In this document: piece after piece, positions 1-12,883 of the stretch
Layout of the letters: each line of letters begins with the position of its first letter
Position numbering within the stretch: the first letter of the stretch is position 1
From: Daucus carota subsp. sativus
Lineage: Eukaryota > Streptophyta > Magnoliopsida > Apiales > Apiaceae
Reading direction: 5' to 3'
NCBI RefSeq assembly: GCF_001625215.2
Contig: NC_030381.2
Span: forward strand, 46,374,689-46,438,688
Length of the DNA stretch: 64,000 bases
Position numbers and translations under genes: made by a program
Notes under the pieces: generated by a model
The model's database searches: none
What the model was told of the DNA's origin: nothing
The model's input: only the letters and a program-made list of their open reading frames with translations

Positions 1-69
1 AAACAAGTAGAGAAACTCTTACAATTTCATGTGCATAAATAACAAAAACACATATGTTTCATCAATCAG

Positions 70-943
70 GCGTACTGTTGTAAGCATTCCCAATGGCCCA
101 TCTGCCTTGGCAGTCAAAGAAGCTGCTTGGGGCCTTGCTCGCTATGCTGCAATCTCCCAGGTACAAGAAAATCTCAAGATACTAGTATAAGACTCAGTTT
201 TGCTGTGCTAAATATGAACTCTTCTTCGTACAGACTCACACATATCACTTATTGTTTGCATAATGTTTGGAACTTCAGGATAATGGATTGGTGCCAATAG
301 TAGAGCCAGAAATCTTGCTTGACGGTGAACATGGCATTGAAAGGACTTTTGAAGTCGCTCAAGCAGTTTGGGCTGAAGTCTTCTTCTATCTTTCCCAGAA
401 CAATGTCCTATACGAGGGAATTCTCCTCAAGCCAAGCATGGTTACCCCTGGTGCAGAATGCAAGGAAAGAGCCACTCCTGAAGAAGTTGCTGGCTACACT
501 TTGAAGCTCCTCAACAGAAGAATCCCTCCAGCTGTCCCTGGAATAATGGTACATTGCTCAAAACTGAACTATTCATTCAAGGCATTTCAGGGGAGAATTT
601 ATTTACTAAAAATACACAAACTTAGTAATGTACTAATACGTTGAACTTAATTGTGCTCAAACAGTTTTTGTCCGGAGGACAATCTGAAGTTGAAGCCACA
701 CTCAACTTGAATGCAATGAACCAATCTCCGAACCCATGGCACGTGTCTTTCTCCTACGCCAGGGCTCTTCAGAACACCTGTCTGAAGACATGGGGAGGAC
801 TACCAGAGAACGTGGCTGCAGCTCAAGAGGCATTGCTTGTGAGGGCCAAGGCTAACTCTCTTGCTCAACTTGGAAAGTACACTGGTGAAGGTGAGTCAGA
901 GGAAGCAAAGAAGGGCATGTTTGTCAAGGGCTATGTGTACTGA
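70..943 (+). CDS. FBA: Fructose-bisphosphate aldolase, class I, plastid type (3' part)
   Basis: Three terminal exons are visible: 70-160, 279-548 and 665-943 (TGA at 941-943). The 5' exons lie before the window. The joined protein reads [20 protein letters not shown], then [55 protein letters not shown] and a C-terminal GMFVKGYVY. These are hallmark segments of class I aldolase; the Lys in ILLKPSMV is the Schiff-base residue and the final Tyr is the conserved C-terminal tyrosine. The enzyme interconverts fructose-1,6-bisphosphate with dihydroxyacetone phosphate and glyceraldehyde-3-phosphate. The sequence and tail resemble the chloroplast isoforms (Calvin cycle) rather than cytosolic ones, but the transit peptide is outside the window, so plastid location is inferred. 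Introns are 118 and 116 bp with GT-AG borders. Nothing looks broken; the truncation is only the window edge. Confidence 0.96.
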
Positions 944-1311
944 TCATCTAATATCCCTTAGTACCCAAGAGCATTGAAGAAAGCCAATCCATGAAGAAGA
1001 TAATTCAATTATATAGTTGTGAAAACTGTTTTTGTTTTATGACATGAATTCAGTCACTTTATAAATTAAAACTTCATGTTAATGAGATTAGCTAGTGTGT
1101 GCCACCATCAAATTTTAAGAATGCTTTCGAATGATATAATTGAATTAGGAGAGCTGGATAAAAATAAAAATAATAAAGCCGTCCTGGGAAGACGTTGAGA
1201 AACATAACTAGAGCTGCTATAGACTCCTGCGACAATGAAGAAAAATAAGATTGTATACTCATTGCAATACCATAACCACCTTGGCATTACATTTACAATT
1301 CCTCCGCCTCT

Positions 1312-1440
1312 CCCAATTAATTCTATACGTTTCTTTTCGACAGCTTGACACGCATTTCAATACTCTTATAAAATATAGTTTCAAAACTTATTTTTTAGGA
1401 TTTTTTTTCCAAAAAAAAATTTAACTTCCAAAGTCTAATT
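1312..1440. repeat. Degenerate Stowaway-like fragment
   Basis: This stretch shares a run of short blocks (ATTCTATACG, then GACACGCA, TTTCAATACTCTTATAAA and a T-rich and A-rich centre) with the better preserved element at 45879-46123 and the fragment at 2108-2280. The terminal CTCCCTCC signature has decayed, so it is an old copy. Confidence 0.4.
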
Positions 1441-2107
1441 CAACAAAAAAAATTTAAAAATAAATTAAACAACTACACTATTAAACGCCATGCCGCGTCA
1501 CCGTCCCCCAATGTCTACCGCCAGGATAACAGTTTAACACGGTACTTTGATAGTGGTTTAAAATAATTGATTATTTATTGATTATATATATTTATCGAAA
1601 AAAAAGTTGGATTAAAGAAACTCTTGAGTGAATCAGTTTTTCATCACAACTCTTATCCGTATGGATAAAAAATCTAGACCTAGATTATTCATCGATCTTT
1701 TTTCGTTCATGAAATGTACTAATGATATTTGTATGTTATTGACATAAATCCCATATATAGCCGAGACAAAATACAATAAATATTATATTTAAAGCACGGA
1801 TTCTCGTATCTATTCACATATAAATATGGTAACAATTTGTTAAAAATATATTATTTCAGAATTTGAATAAAATTATTTATTCAGACCTATTTTGAGAAAA
1901 CATTTATAAGATAACATCGGATTTTAAATTTTATTTTATATCACTAGAATTGGAAAAGATAAAATTTTAAATAAATAATAAAAGAAAGATGCTGATATAT
2001 GCACATCTTAAATTTATTTATGCACACTTTTTTTTTACCAAATTAGTCTTGTCCTCTATCATTTCAACCATATCTTATCAATTCAAAAGGATAATTTAGT
2101 ACTATAT

Positions 2108-2280
2108 GTCCCATTTAATTCTATACGTTCATTATTTAGCACTTAATTTAATGCTTTTATAAAATATATTCGATAACATATTTTTAAAGTTTTCTTTTTC
2201 TTAACAAAAATTTAATAATTAAACTTTTATTGAGGAAAAATAAATGCAACAAATAAATTATAAAATTATATTTTAGATAT
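2108..2280. repeat. Degenerate Stowaway-like fragment
   Basis: The opening (CCATTTAATTCTATACG, then TTTAATGCTTTTATAAAATA) matches the fragment at 1312-1440 and the interior of the element at 45879-46123. No clear terminal repeats or target duplication remain. Confidence 0.4.
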
Positions 2281-2422
2281 TAAAGTGCCCGCAACTCATA
2301 TACACCTCAGAGGCTCAGAGTACAAAATAGATGAAAGGAGGCCTAAATAAATTTTGGATGTCATATATCATCAACCTAAAAGAACACATTTGTCAAAAAA
2401 AAACCCTAAAAGAACACACTTA

Positions 2423-2672
2423 GTGGGCGTTTGGGTAAGGTTAAAATAAGTGCTTTTTGCTTAAAGTAAAGAAGTGGTGAAGAAATTAGAAGTAAATTAA
2501 GACTTATAAGTGGTTAAAATGTTTGGCAAATAAGCAGAAGTCCTGAAACAAAAGTTAGCATTCCTAACTTTTTATAAGTGCTTCTTGACTTCTTACACAA
2601 ACGGTACAAATAACTGCTTCTAACTTATAATTCAGAAGCCGGACTTTTAAGCCTTCCCCAAACACCCCCTTG
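2423..2672. mobile_element. hAT-type MITE, 250 bp
   Basis: The ends are imperfect inverted repeats: GTGGGCGTTTGGG at the left, and CCCCAAACACCCCCTTG at the right as read on the plus strand. The flanks are an 8-bp near-duplication, CACACTTA on the left and CACAGTTA on the right. An 8-bp target site is typical of hAT elements. There is no coding capacity. A diverged relative lies in the opposite orientation near 41358-41580, sharing the block around AAGTCTTAATTT. Confidence 0.6.
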
Positions 2673-3590
2673 CACAGTTACACACATGTATCGAAATAAG
2701 GAAACAATCAAACGGACGTTATTACAGTAATTAATTACATTAATTAACACACTTTCACTCAACTTTACCATCTCATTCAACGGTCTTGTCTGAAATCCCA
2801 ACTTTCCCGGTCTTGTCCGGTAATGAGAAGGGAGTTGTATTATTCTTCGCCACGACCTTTTGGTCTAGGCAGAAAACACGGGTAAAATGGTAAATATGCA
2901 AACTTCCACTACCATCAACTACCCATTCTTCTCCCCCCGGTTTCACTACACAATTTCCTCTTTCTTACAGCTTCTAGAGAGAGAATATACATATGATTAG
3001 TATTTATTACATTCTCAAGTTCCGCGTGTTCCTCGTTCTCTTTAGTTTTGCAGAGAAGCTTCTCCTCAAAATGTTATTATCTGTGTTTCTGAAATACACA
3101 CAACAAGGTGGTAATAATCTTTTCACTTCACTCGTATATTTCTGTGTGTCAGTGTGTTTTGTGAATAAATTGCCTAATTTGTTTATGATGTGATGATGTG
3201 GTCACCGGGACCCACCCTGTCTGTAGCATGTTTTTGCATTTGTGACTTCCATAAAAGGCACCGTCATGAATACACCTGTTTAATTTAACTGGTAAAAAGT
3301 ATTTCTCGGACATGTTGAGATTTTAGGAGAACTGGTCGCTTAAAATCACGTAACTGCACTTTTGCTCAATTCTTTCTGGCTGGTTTGTTAATTGTATTTG
3401 TAAGTAACTTTCTATTTGCAGTTATAAAATCTTGGACCCTGTTTTTAACTGTATTGCTTTGTTTCAGTAGTAAGATGGTGCTGCAAGAGTTCGGGTTTGT
3501 ATTGACGTAGGTGATGGATAAATCCTTTTCTTACTAGTGCTAGTCGGTTTGAGGGAGAATAGAGCCTGTAAGAGTCTTGGAGGGTAAGAA

Positions 3591-6500
3591 ATGGGGGCTG
3601 CTGGTGAACAAGATTCGACGGATTTAGAAAAGATGCAAGGGGGCATAAGTTCCCGTAAGGAGAAGATTCTTGTTTTAGTGAGGTTTAGGCCATTGAGTGA
3701 CGAGGAGATTGCAAGGAATGAGGTTTCCGATTGGGAGTGCATCAACGAGACCAGTATATTGTTCCGCAACAGCCTTCATGAACGGTCTTCGTCTCCAACT
3801 GCCTATACGTATGGTAAGGAAATTATCATCAATTTATGTAGACTCTCATTTTTTTCAAAGTACTGCAACATTTTTCCTGGACTTTGCAAAATATTGAAAG
3901 GGTCATTTCTTGGACTTGCTTTGTTTGTCATCCTAAGCTCGGTATTTTCATATTTGGAATTGCGGATCTTGTTACAAGTTCCAAGATCTGTTTCGAGATT
4001 CTGATAGTAAATGTAGATCTTTAGAGCCATGTTACCTGAAAATTACACATTATTGACTAACATGAAGGAGAGTGCATGGGTGATAATTTTTTATATATAC
4101 TTCACAAACTACTCAGTTAAGTGAGCCTAGTGATTTATGTATCCAATTCAAGACTAAATGGTCTCACATTATGTCTTTCCTTAACAAAAGCCGCATTCCA
4201 ATTGTCGTGTTGCATTTCGATTGTCATGGATAAGTGACTTTACACTAGTGTAAGAACAGGCAACTGGATGACACAAGTTTATATAAATCATTCTTCAGGT
4301 GAAAATTTTTCTGTTTAGATTAATTAAAGGTACTAAAAAAATGATTTGGAGTTCCTGTACTATCCTTATCTGCTAATATGCATGGAGTTATCTAATCAGC
4401 GCTTCTCTTTTGCCTTTTCAACATAGACAGAATTTTTGGGGGTGACTGTTCGACAAGGCAGGTATACGATGCAGGGGCAAAAGAGATTGCTCTTTCAGTT
4501 GTCAGTGGTATTAACTGTAAGTGCAGTAATGATGCTTTTCGTGATGCTATACATGGCCTCAACAACAAAACTAATATTGAATGAACTTCCACATGTGATT
4601 CAGCAAGTATTTTTGCATATGGGCAAACAAGCAGCGGAAAAACACACACCATGCTTGGAATAACAGAGTATACAGTTTCAGAGATATATGACTACATACA
4701 AAGAGTAATGACAAATTCAGTGATTTTTATTCAGTCAAGTTCTCCCAACTATGCATTCTTGACATGACAGCATTGTTCTCTTATCCAGCATGAAGAAAGA
4801 GTGTTTGTTCTGAAGTTCTCTGCACTGGAGATATACAATGAAGATGTTAGAGACCTCCTCAGCACAAACAGTATTCCACTTAGGCTCCTAGATGACCCAG
4901 AGGTATAGTCATGATTTTTGAATTCCCGCTTGTGTTGTATATATTTTCTATTAACATATCTTATATTTCTAGAAAGGGACGGTTGTGGAGAAGCTCACAG
5001 AAGAAATTTTGAGGGATCAGAAGCATCTCAAGGAGCTTCTATCTGTCTGTGAAGGTATGACTTCTGTGTAACGTTAATAGTTAAGTTTGTGTTTTTATAT
5101 TCTGTTGTAATTTTATCCTTGCAGCTCGTAGACAGATGGAAGAGACTTCCCTGAATGAAACAAGCTCTAGGTCTCATCAAATTCTTAAATTGGTGTGCCC
5201 CTGGTCTCTTCTGATTGTCTGATTAAAGCTACTTTATCATTTATATTAGAGAACTGAATCCACATGGTTATCTCCTGCAGACGATTGACAGCTCTGCCTG
5301 TGAGTTCGTAGGAAAGGGCAAGTCAGCAACCCTGTCAGCCAGTGTGGTACAGTTTATTTATCTTACTTTGCAGTCACTTTCCTTGATAGTTTTTAATTGC
5401 TAATGAAGATAGTGCCCGGTGATCATAGTTATAATTTAAGATCTTTGTTGCAGAATTTTATTGATCTGGCAGGGAGTGAGCGTGCGTCTCAGGCATTATC
5501 AGTTGGACACAGACTGAAAGAAGGCTGCCATATCAATCGTAGTCTGCTGACTTTGTCAACTGTTATTCACAAGCTAAGGTTGACTACCTACTAACCAATA
5601 CTTTATAATTTATATATATATTTTTTTACTATATCCGACATTTTTCTCACTGTTTAAATATTATATCAACATTAAGAATTAGGGGTTGGTTCCCTGGCAT
5701 AAGTTTGTTTGATGACATTAACGTAAGAGATCTGCGTGTTAGTGCTTGGATTTCATGTTTAAGATGTAGGGTCGCGCTCAAGAGAGAACCAGTCCTTAAA
5801 ATAGAATTATAGAAACACTAAGGTTCTGCTGCAGAATCCTAAATTTTAAATAGATTTTTAGGATCTAAATCTAAATACATGTTTTTTTCATGTTTTTTCA
5901 TCGTTGTGTGTGTCAAAAATAATTTTAAAATATAATACATAGATATTGACATTTTTTTGCATGTGAAGTTCTGTTGCAGAACCCTAACTAATACTTAAGT
6001 GCTGCTGCAGAACCCTACCTAATACTAGAAATAAGGTAAGGGTTCTATGGTTCTCTTTTGAACATGACCCTTAAGATGTATTATAGTAATGTTTTTATTC
6101 ATAAAATTAGTTTGAGCTATTCTTACTCTAATTAGTTGACACGATGATATCATATATATTTCAGAAGTAATATCACAAGGTGATCTATAATGAATCAGAA
6201 ACCTCAAACTCAATGCAATGCTAGTTACATATGTTGTTAATAGTTAGCATCCTAATTGGTTAACCATGAATCCATGTGTTTGTGTTACTTCAATATATTC
6301 TTACATCTAGCCTTTTGGGTCCCTACTGGTAGCAACTAATCAACTATCTTGTCCATATACTTATTATATGCTAATAATTATGATTTAATGTAGCAAGGGA
6401 AGGCGTGGACATGTAAATTACAGAGACTCAAAGCTAACGCGAATTCTACAACCCTGCTTGGGAGGGAATGCCAGGACCGCCATCATCTGTACCTTGAGCC

Positions 6501-9500
6501 CTGCTCTAAGCAATGTTGAGCAATCTAGAAATACCCTCTTGTTCGCCAATTGCGCAAAAGAAGTGAGCACAAATGCTAAGGTTAATGTTGTAATGTCAGA
6601 TAAAGCCTTAGTCAGACATTTGCAGAAGGAGTTGGTTCGATTAGAAGGTGCCTTAAGAACTCCTGCCCCTACTTTCGCCTCTGATCATACAGTATTATTG
6701 AGAATGAAAGATCTTCATATAGAAAAGGTAACTTTTTCTTTTAAGGCCACTCCTTTCTTCATGTCCACTTATTAATGTCTTTATCAGCACAATAAATATA
6801 ATATGGACCTGATGCAAATTATGTCTCACAAGTAAATTGAATTCTTTAAGTTACAATTGTCTCAAAGTTGAATAATTGCTATTTCTAGTGTCTGTTTTAC
6901 GGTTCAAAAAAGTTGTATTGTTAAGTAGCATATCTACTCGTAGGCTGGCACTTATCAGGTGTTTCTTTTTGTAATGCAGTTAGAGAGAGAGATGAAAGAG
7001 CTAGCTGTGCAACGCGATCTTGCTCAAGCCAAGCTTGAGGACGCGTTATGTGAGATTCAAAATGCCCGTTCTTCTCGCCAAGACAAAAGGAAAAATGAAG
7101 ATCCCCACCATTCTTCAGATGATGAGGAAGACCTATCTGATGGTACGTCTTCATCAATTTCAAATAGAAGAAAGTTCCTTAGATCTGGTCAGTTTCAAGG
7201 CCAGGAAGGGTTAGCTCTGGGATCTGAAGAAGATCCTAATTCCATCTGCAAGGAGGTTTGCTGTATTGAGATGGAAGAGTCAAGCAAGGATGAAACTGCT
7301 GATCATCTTATCCTGTCAGCTCGTCAAGACAATGTACGAGTGTCGGAATCAGTAAGTGGTTATGGGGAGTTGGAAGACGAGGAAATTATGTCATCATCAC
7401 CCAGCGAAGTTAGTCACCCCCAAAACTCCTATAATTACGGGTCACTGAAGTGGAGGGTTCAAAATGTTCAGAAGACTACTAATACTCTAGTAGGCGATTT
7501 CCCTGATGAACCCTCTCCGTGGTCCCTTTCAACAGATATGTCTAATTCTGGATGCCTGAGGTCACCTAGGAGCTCTATCTGGAGACCCAATCTCATAAAT
7601 GGCTCATCTTCACCAAGCTTAGAGATGTTACAACCAAATGAGAAAACCCCACCCAAACAGTCTGCAAAATTTTTTACTGGAAGACCACACTCAAAAAGAA
7701 GGATTCCCGCACTCAATTATAATGACGACACTGCAAGGCTTGCAAGAAACGGTTACCAATCTTCTATTGGGAGTTCCCTACTGGATGATCTTGATGGTCA
7801 GAAGAACAAGGGCCCCGGAGATGAGGGCATTCCTAGCATTGACACATTTGTTGCAGGAATGAAGGAAATGGCGGAGATTCAGTACGAGAACATTGAGAAT
7901 AATGCTGCTGACAATCAGGTTAGTATATTTTCTTCTCTGATATCCACATCTTTTACCGGTGTATTTCCTATTTGTAATATGATTTAAATTTTTACTTGTC
8001 AATTTGCTCATCTGATATCAAAAAATAACCACCTTTATGTGTGTTAAGTAAATTACAAAGAGCATAGATTTTGATATATAATTTTTTCAATTTCAAGTCA
8101 ACAATGGAGTGTGCTCTGCAGACTATTATTATGCAACACAATGACATGATATGTATGGTAAGATTGAGAATTTTATAGTAATTTTATGGATACCCAAACA
8201 TGTAGCCTGCCCATTGAGAAGGTAAATTAATATTAGCTCCCAAGGATGGCAGCAGGTTGTTCTATAAATGGAGCTGATGAATGGGCTGCTGAATCTTCAA
8301 CTCAAAGAGACAGGAATTGGCTAGTTCGGGTTCGGATATGCTAAGAACGTTACTTTTAGAGAACGACCTATGAAGCTGCTAATTTCAGCTAAACATGAAA
8401 AAGAGTCCATTTTGGAGCCTAGAGCCAGCTGCTGTAACATTTTTGTTCTGATTTTTTTAGATTTTTGAAGTACGGGGTGAGGAAAAGGTGGGAATTGCCC
8501 TTAGGAGCGCCCTTGACTTGCCTCCACTTGAGCACTCCATAATTCTCTGTTATAATTATTATTACATAAAAGGAAGATTTTATTTTGACGTTTACATTAA
8601 ACATGAGACGTGGCAGCTTTTATTAAGCTTAACAGGATCCCTTCTGTACATTTTAGGTCAGGGAGACAAATTTGAAGGTTGAAACAGTTGAGAATAATGT
8701 CAGAGATGTCGGTTTGGATCCAATGCAGGAAGTGATCAGAACACTTTCAGACTGGCCTTCAGAATTTGAGAGGCTGCAGAGATCGATACTTGAACTTTGG
8801 CAAGCATGCAATGTTTCACTGGTTCATAGGACATACTTCATTCTTCTCTTCAGAGGTGATCCTATGGATTCCATTTACATGGAAGTAGAGCTGCGAAGAC
8901 TTTTCTTCATCAAAGAAGCTTTTTCGAGGGAAGGTCCAGAGGTGGACAATGGTCTGACTGTCACATTGGCTTCAAGGTCATCTCTCTGTCTCTCTCTCAG
9001 TCTCTCTACATATATATATATATATATACATGTGGCTTCTAGAAGTATATATATAAAGGCCAAGCTTCTTACCTGGCTCCATCTCTATTAGTTTTGTGTT
9101 GGTCACTACATGTGGGCAATTCCCCAATGAGCCTCTGTCCGTGAACCCATTCTTTTTGGTAAGGTATCAAGTTGAAGGCATGGTTTTTACTCTATAGGTA
9201 TATAATCAGGCTAAAACACAGATATGTATCGAAGGAACAGGTCCATGATTTACAAACCATGTCATGTTATCATCGTCATTGAAGTAGCAAGACAGGTTCT
9301 GTAGTAAACCCAACTACTCTGTACTCTATTTAATCCCTTTCTTGTTTCTTTCAGCATGAGAGCTCTTCGTCATGAACAAGAGACTTTGAGCAAGTTAGTG
9401 TCTAAAAGGTTCTCAGAAGAACAACGAAAAGTGATCTACGAGAAGTGGGATATCAGTTTGGATTCGAAAAGGAGGAGGCAGCAGCTAATCCAACGTCTGT

Positions 9501-9688
9501 GGAGTGACACCAAGGATATGAAGCACATCATGGAAAGTGCTGCAATAATTGCAAGGCTTGTTAGGTTCTCAGAGCAAGAAAGACCCCCTAAAGAAATGTT
9601 CGGACTTAGCTTCACTCCACCACAAATGAGCCGGAGATCTTTTGGATGGAAACCAAGCATGAAATCCAAAAGGCAAGGCGTCAACTAG
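3591..9688 (+). CDS. Kinesin-7, NACK-like microtubule motor
   Basis: Twelve exons: 3591-3813, 4427-4516, 4604-4704, 4789-4902, 4973-5054, 5125-5192, 5281-5346, 5454-5578, 6394-6727, 6980-7918, 8657-8976 and 9355-9688. All phases close, giving 931 residues. The N-terminal motor runs from about residue 24 to 345: [11 protein letters not shown]-loop GQTSSGKT (111-118), switch I NETSSRSH (214-221), switch II DLAGSE (252-257), and [16 protein letters not shown] after that. A short coiled-coil neck follows, then an acidic Ser-rich middle in one large exon. The C-terminal domain (about 740-930) is the NACK_C/DUF3490 type, with [23 protein letters not shown] and [15 protein letters not shown] kinesins act in phragmoplast expansion and cytokinesis. 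This one is closest to the At2g21300/At4g38950 branch by recall, whose function is less defined. The start is the first ATG of the conserved exon. Intron 8 (815 bp) carries a MITE. Confidence 0.95.
5769..6070. mobile_element. Mutator-like MITE in kinesin intron 8, 302 bp
   Basis: The terminal inverted repeats are GGGTCGCGCTCAAGAGAGAA at the left and, read on the minus strand, GGGTCATGTTCAAAAGAGAA at the right. Both flanks carry an exact 10-bp direct duplication, TTAAGATGTA, at 5759-5768 and 6071-6080. A 9-10 bp target duplication points to the Mutator-like superfamily. Inside are repeated blocks of GTTCTGCTGCAGAA type. There is no open frame. It sits within the largest kinesin intron and leaves the splice sites intact. 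Confidence 0.8.
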
Positions 9689-9740
9689 AATTAGTCATTG
9701 ATGAAGGTCAATAATTTTCCAGTAGTTAGTTGGTAATTTA

Positions 9741-9971
9741 GAGGCTTAATACAGAGCCCAGAGGTATCGAAAAAATATGAATGCCCCCTTATTTTATAAT
9801 CATGCTGCTAGTCCACGAACGCACCAAGATAAGTAAGCAGATTTGGGCGTCACTGTTCATGACTACCCAGAGTTTAAGAAATATAGAAGAGGTACTTGTG
9901 AAACATATTTGGGTCTTAAAACATTGCAGCATATCAGTTTCTTCATCGTCACAAGTAGTAAATTACTCCTA
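9741..9971. repeat. Direct repeat copy 1 (kinesin 3' flank)
   Basis: It begins about 50 bases after the kinesin stop. It shares with 10384-10735 the blocks GCTGCTAGTCCACGAACG, CAGATTTGGGCGTCACTGTT and AAATTACTCCTA, in the same order. It is the shorter copy, lacking about 120 bases present in copy 2. Confidence 0.75.
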
Positions 9972-10383
9972 CGTTTTTATCCAGGTCCAGTATTTGATAA
10001 GAGGTCTGCTCCTATTGAATTAGAGTCCATTCTTAAGGCTGATTTGTTTGATTAATGCAATATTTGATTTTCGTCCAAAAAAAAAAAGTATACATATCAC
10101 TTTCAATAAAACTAATTGCTTTCAATTATATTGACAATTGTGTTCAAAAATTAACTAAAATGCTTTTAAATCAAGTTAATTTAAATTTTATCAATCAAAT
10201 AATTTTAATAAATTATAGATTAACAAAATCGAAAAATATCATTTTTAATCGATAAGATTTGATGTCATATAAGAGGATCGTGAGAAAATTAAATTATTAA
10301 CCCGATAAAATTTCATTCAACCGACCCGACAGAAGTCCGACCGCAGAAATTACCAGTCCACATAGTATATAGTACTATATCTT

Positions 10384-10735
10384 TAGAGCTTAATATAGAG
10401 GTATCAAAAAAATATGAATGACCCGTTATTTCAGAACTATGCTGCTAGTCCACGAACGTGCCAAGTAAACAGATTTGGGCGTCACTGTTCATGACTATCC
10501 AGAGACAGAGAGGCGGAGATTGATCTAGAGTTCAAGAAAAATAGAAGAGGTACGACAGAAAAAGAATGTAACGAGTAAAACATATTTGGTTGGACATGAA
10601 AAGGTTAATCAACCTCAACTTTGACAAATTTATAACCTTCTAGCCCACATAGCGCATATGGAGTTCTTAAGACATTGCCCTTGAAAAGTTAGTGTTTATC
10701 AATTTCTTCATTGGCACAAGTAGCAAATTACTCCT
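10384..10735. repeat. Direct repeat copy 2
   Basis: Same orientation and block order as 9741-9971, with two extra stretches: one after GACTATCCAGAGA and one before the final TTTCTTCATTGGCACAAG. The copies are separated by about 410 bp. No terminal inverted repeats are apparent, so this is a local duplication or the remains of an unknown repeat. Confidence 0.75.
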
Positions 10736-12883
10736 AAATCTAACTTTAAAAAAAAAAAAACTAAAATGCAAAATATTTCGAGAAAAGGGCAGCTGAGAAA
10801 AATATATATGTTGTTTAAGGACTTATTTCAAATTAGTTCCAAGTTCTAAAACTATCATCATCTAAGTGTTTTAATTACACTAAAAACTGTTGCTAGGTAA
10901 ATACTTGAGCAAATAAACTAAAACTTCGTTCATGTTTGATTATAAAGCACTAAACAGGCAGAGCTCGAGCATGTTTTCTTGTTTGAAACCATAACTGAGC
11001 TGACTTCAAGAAAGAACATCCATTCTTTAAGGCTCATAACTATGTAAAACAAAATCAAACCGAACTCCAGCTATAGAAATAAAAACTAAAATAAAAATGC
11101 ACTCGTGTTCGATTATAAAGCACTAACCAATCCGAGCTCAAGTTTATTTTCTAGTTTGAAACTATTAACAAACAGAAATCAGAAAAAGAAGATTATGTGC
11201 AAACCAAGGCCACATTGATATGTTTAAATCAATCAATCACAAGGCTAAGCACGAACTCTGCAATTCCTTCATGATGCCAGCTTAGTGCTGATAAGCTTCA
11301 ATAGTCTACAACCCATGAATGGTATCGTCGAACATAACTAGTTATGACCATAATGTATGGAGTAACATTGAAAGTTATTACATTATAACTTTAAACCCAG
11401 AAATTGAAGACGAACCATAGTGTTAAGCTGCCTCAGGGTGCTGGCCCATGGCCATCCATTGTAAACACTAAACACAAACCTGATGAGTGTTACTTATATA
11501 TTTTTTAATTTTGTGCAGTGTACACCTAACCTCAACCTCTAGAAAATTAGTAAAGTGGTACCGGTAGAGCTACAAGCCACTCATGTTTTTTTTCTATTAT
11601 GCAGGATAAATAATTAATGTAACAATTACCAAATCAAAAATTTGACTCATATACCATGTGTAATGAGTAAATGACTCCTTTGTACTTCCCTAACACAGGA
11701 AATATAGTTTGTTGGTTTTTCTCTGGTGCAATAAGGGGCAAAATTTTATCATCAGTAGCAGACTATAATATTCCAATTTCCAAGGGATGGGAAGAGTGCA
11801 ACATTTGTAAAACTCCATTTACAACTCAATGACATACACTTCAATCTTCAAACGAGAGTAAATATAAATTTTCTATGAAGTTGTTTGGAATGAGACTACA
11901 CTTGAATGCATCTGGACTCTTTTATAAACATTCTTCTCCACTAGTCATTCTTATAAATACAAAGTAGCAAATAATTCTTATGACCTATCAGGTGAACACT
12001 CCAGTGTTTTGTATTTGGAGATGCATCGAGATCATAGAGATACCATCTACTTGTAGGGTTTCAGTCAATCACTCTAAAAAGCTAAACATTGTTTTGCCAA
12101 GACAATTCAATAGAAAATCACAATACTGGTTGTTTTTGCTCTGAATCTATCATCTTAAAAGCATACAGGGAAGTTTCAATTGACCAAAAACTCTAGCTAG
12201 GGTTGTGAGAGTAGTTCAATTACACTTGCTACTCTTGCTACGCATGTAAATTAGTCGATCTTGTGGCACCATCATGGATCAACCCTTGCCTTAAAATACA
12301 AACAAAGCTCAGACTAAAAGCACTATACTACAACGGTGACTACTAAAAAACTCCAGTGAATAACTATAACCCACGGATTGGAGTTGAACGCTTCAACCAG
12401 TGGCACTGTGTAATAATTATGAACTTGATGCGTGGTTGTTTTTTTCCTGCATTTTACAGGAAGTTAAAAACATACGCAAGCAGTTATGTCCACTACTCTA
12501 TGCTCAACATATACTTGTAAAACAAAAGAGAACTACCATTTCCTTCTGCACATAACATATTTATGTCAATATTCCAGAAAGAATATGGAAACTGTTATGT
12601 GATAGCATTATATAATACGAAACTGCAGCAACTATTCTCATCATATCCCACATAAACATACGGTGTATCTAATAGTCACCGAGCTTAAATTCCTTAATAT
12701 CCCACAAAAATAATAATGCATTCAAATATATGTAACACAGCAATGATACGAAGCTGAACAGAAGTTATTATTTTCGAAACATTCAAGTGAAATGTACAAT
12801 ATCCCGATCACATAACACGAAACACCATTATCAAAAACCAACAGAAATAACAATACAACAAAATTCGATAAACATTTTGAAAT

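Larger units (their letters stand above)
944..3590. other. Aldolase-kinesin intergenic region
   Basis: The aldolase 3' UTR probably covers the first one to two hundred bases. The rest is AT-rich, with two degenerate Stowaway-like fragments and one hAT-type MITE, listed separately. The last 600 bases (about 2,970-3,590) look like the kinesin leader. Pyrimidine-rich and GAGA-rich sequence precedes a likely leader splice acceptor (tttcag) near 3,467. I see no other gene here. Confidence 0.6.
9689..12883. other. Kinesin to bTHXm gap (convergent 3' ends)
   Basis: Kinesin (+) and bTHXm (-) converge here, so this gap holds their 3' UTRs. It contains a duplicated block (9741-9971 and 10384-10735) and a second, shorter duplication of about 70 bp (around 10925-10995 and 11098-11168, sharing GATTATAAAGCACTAA). 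The remaining 1.7 kb shows no convincing coding sequence. Confidence 0.55.
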
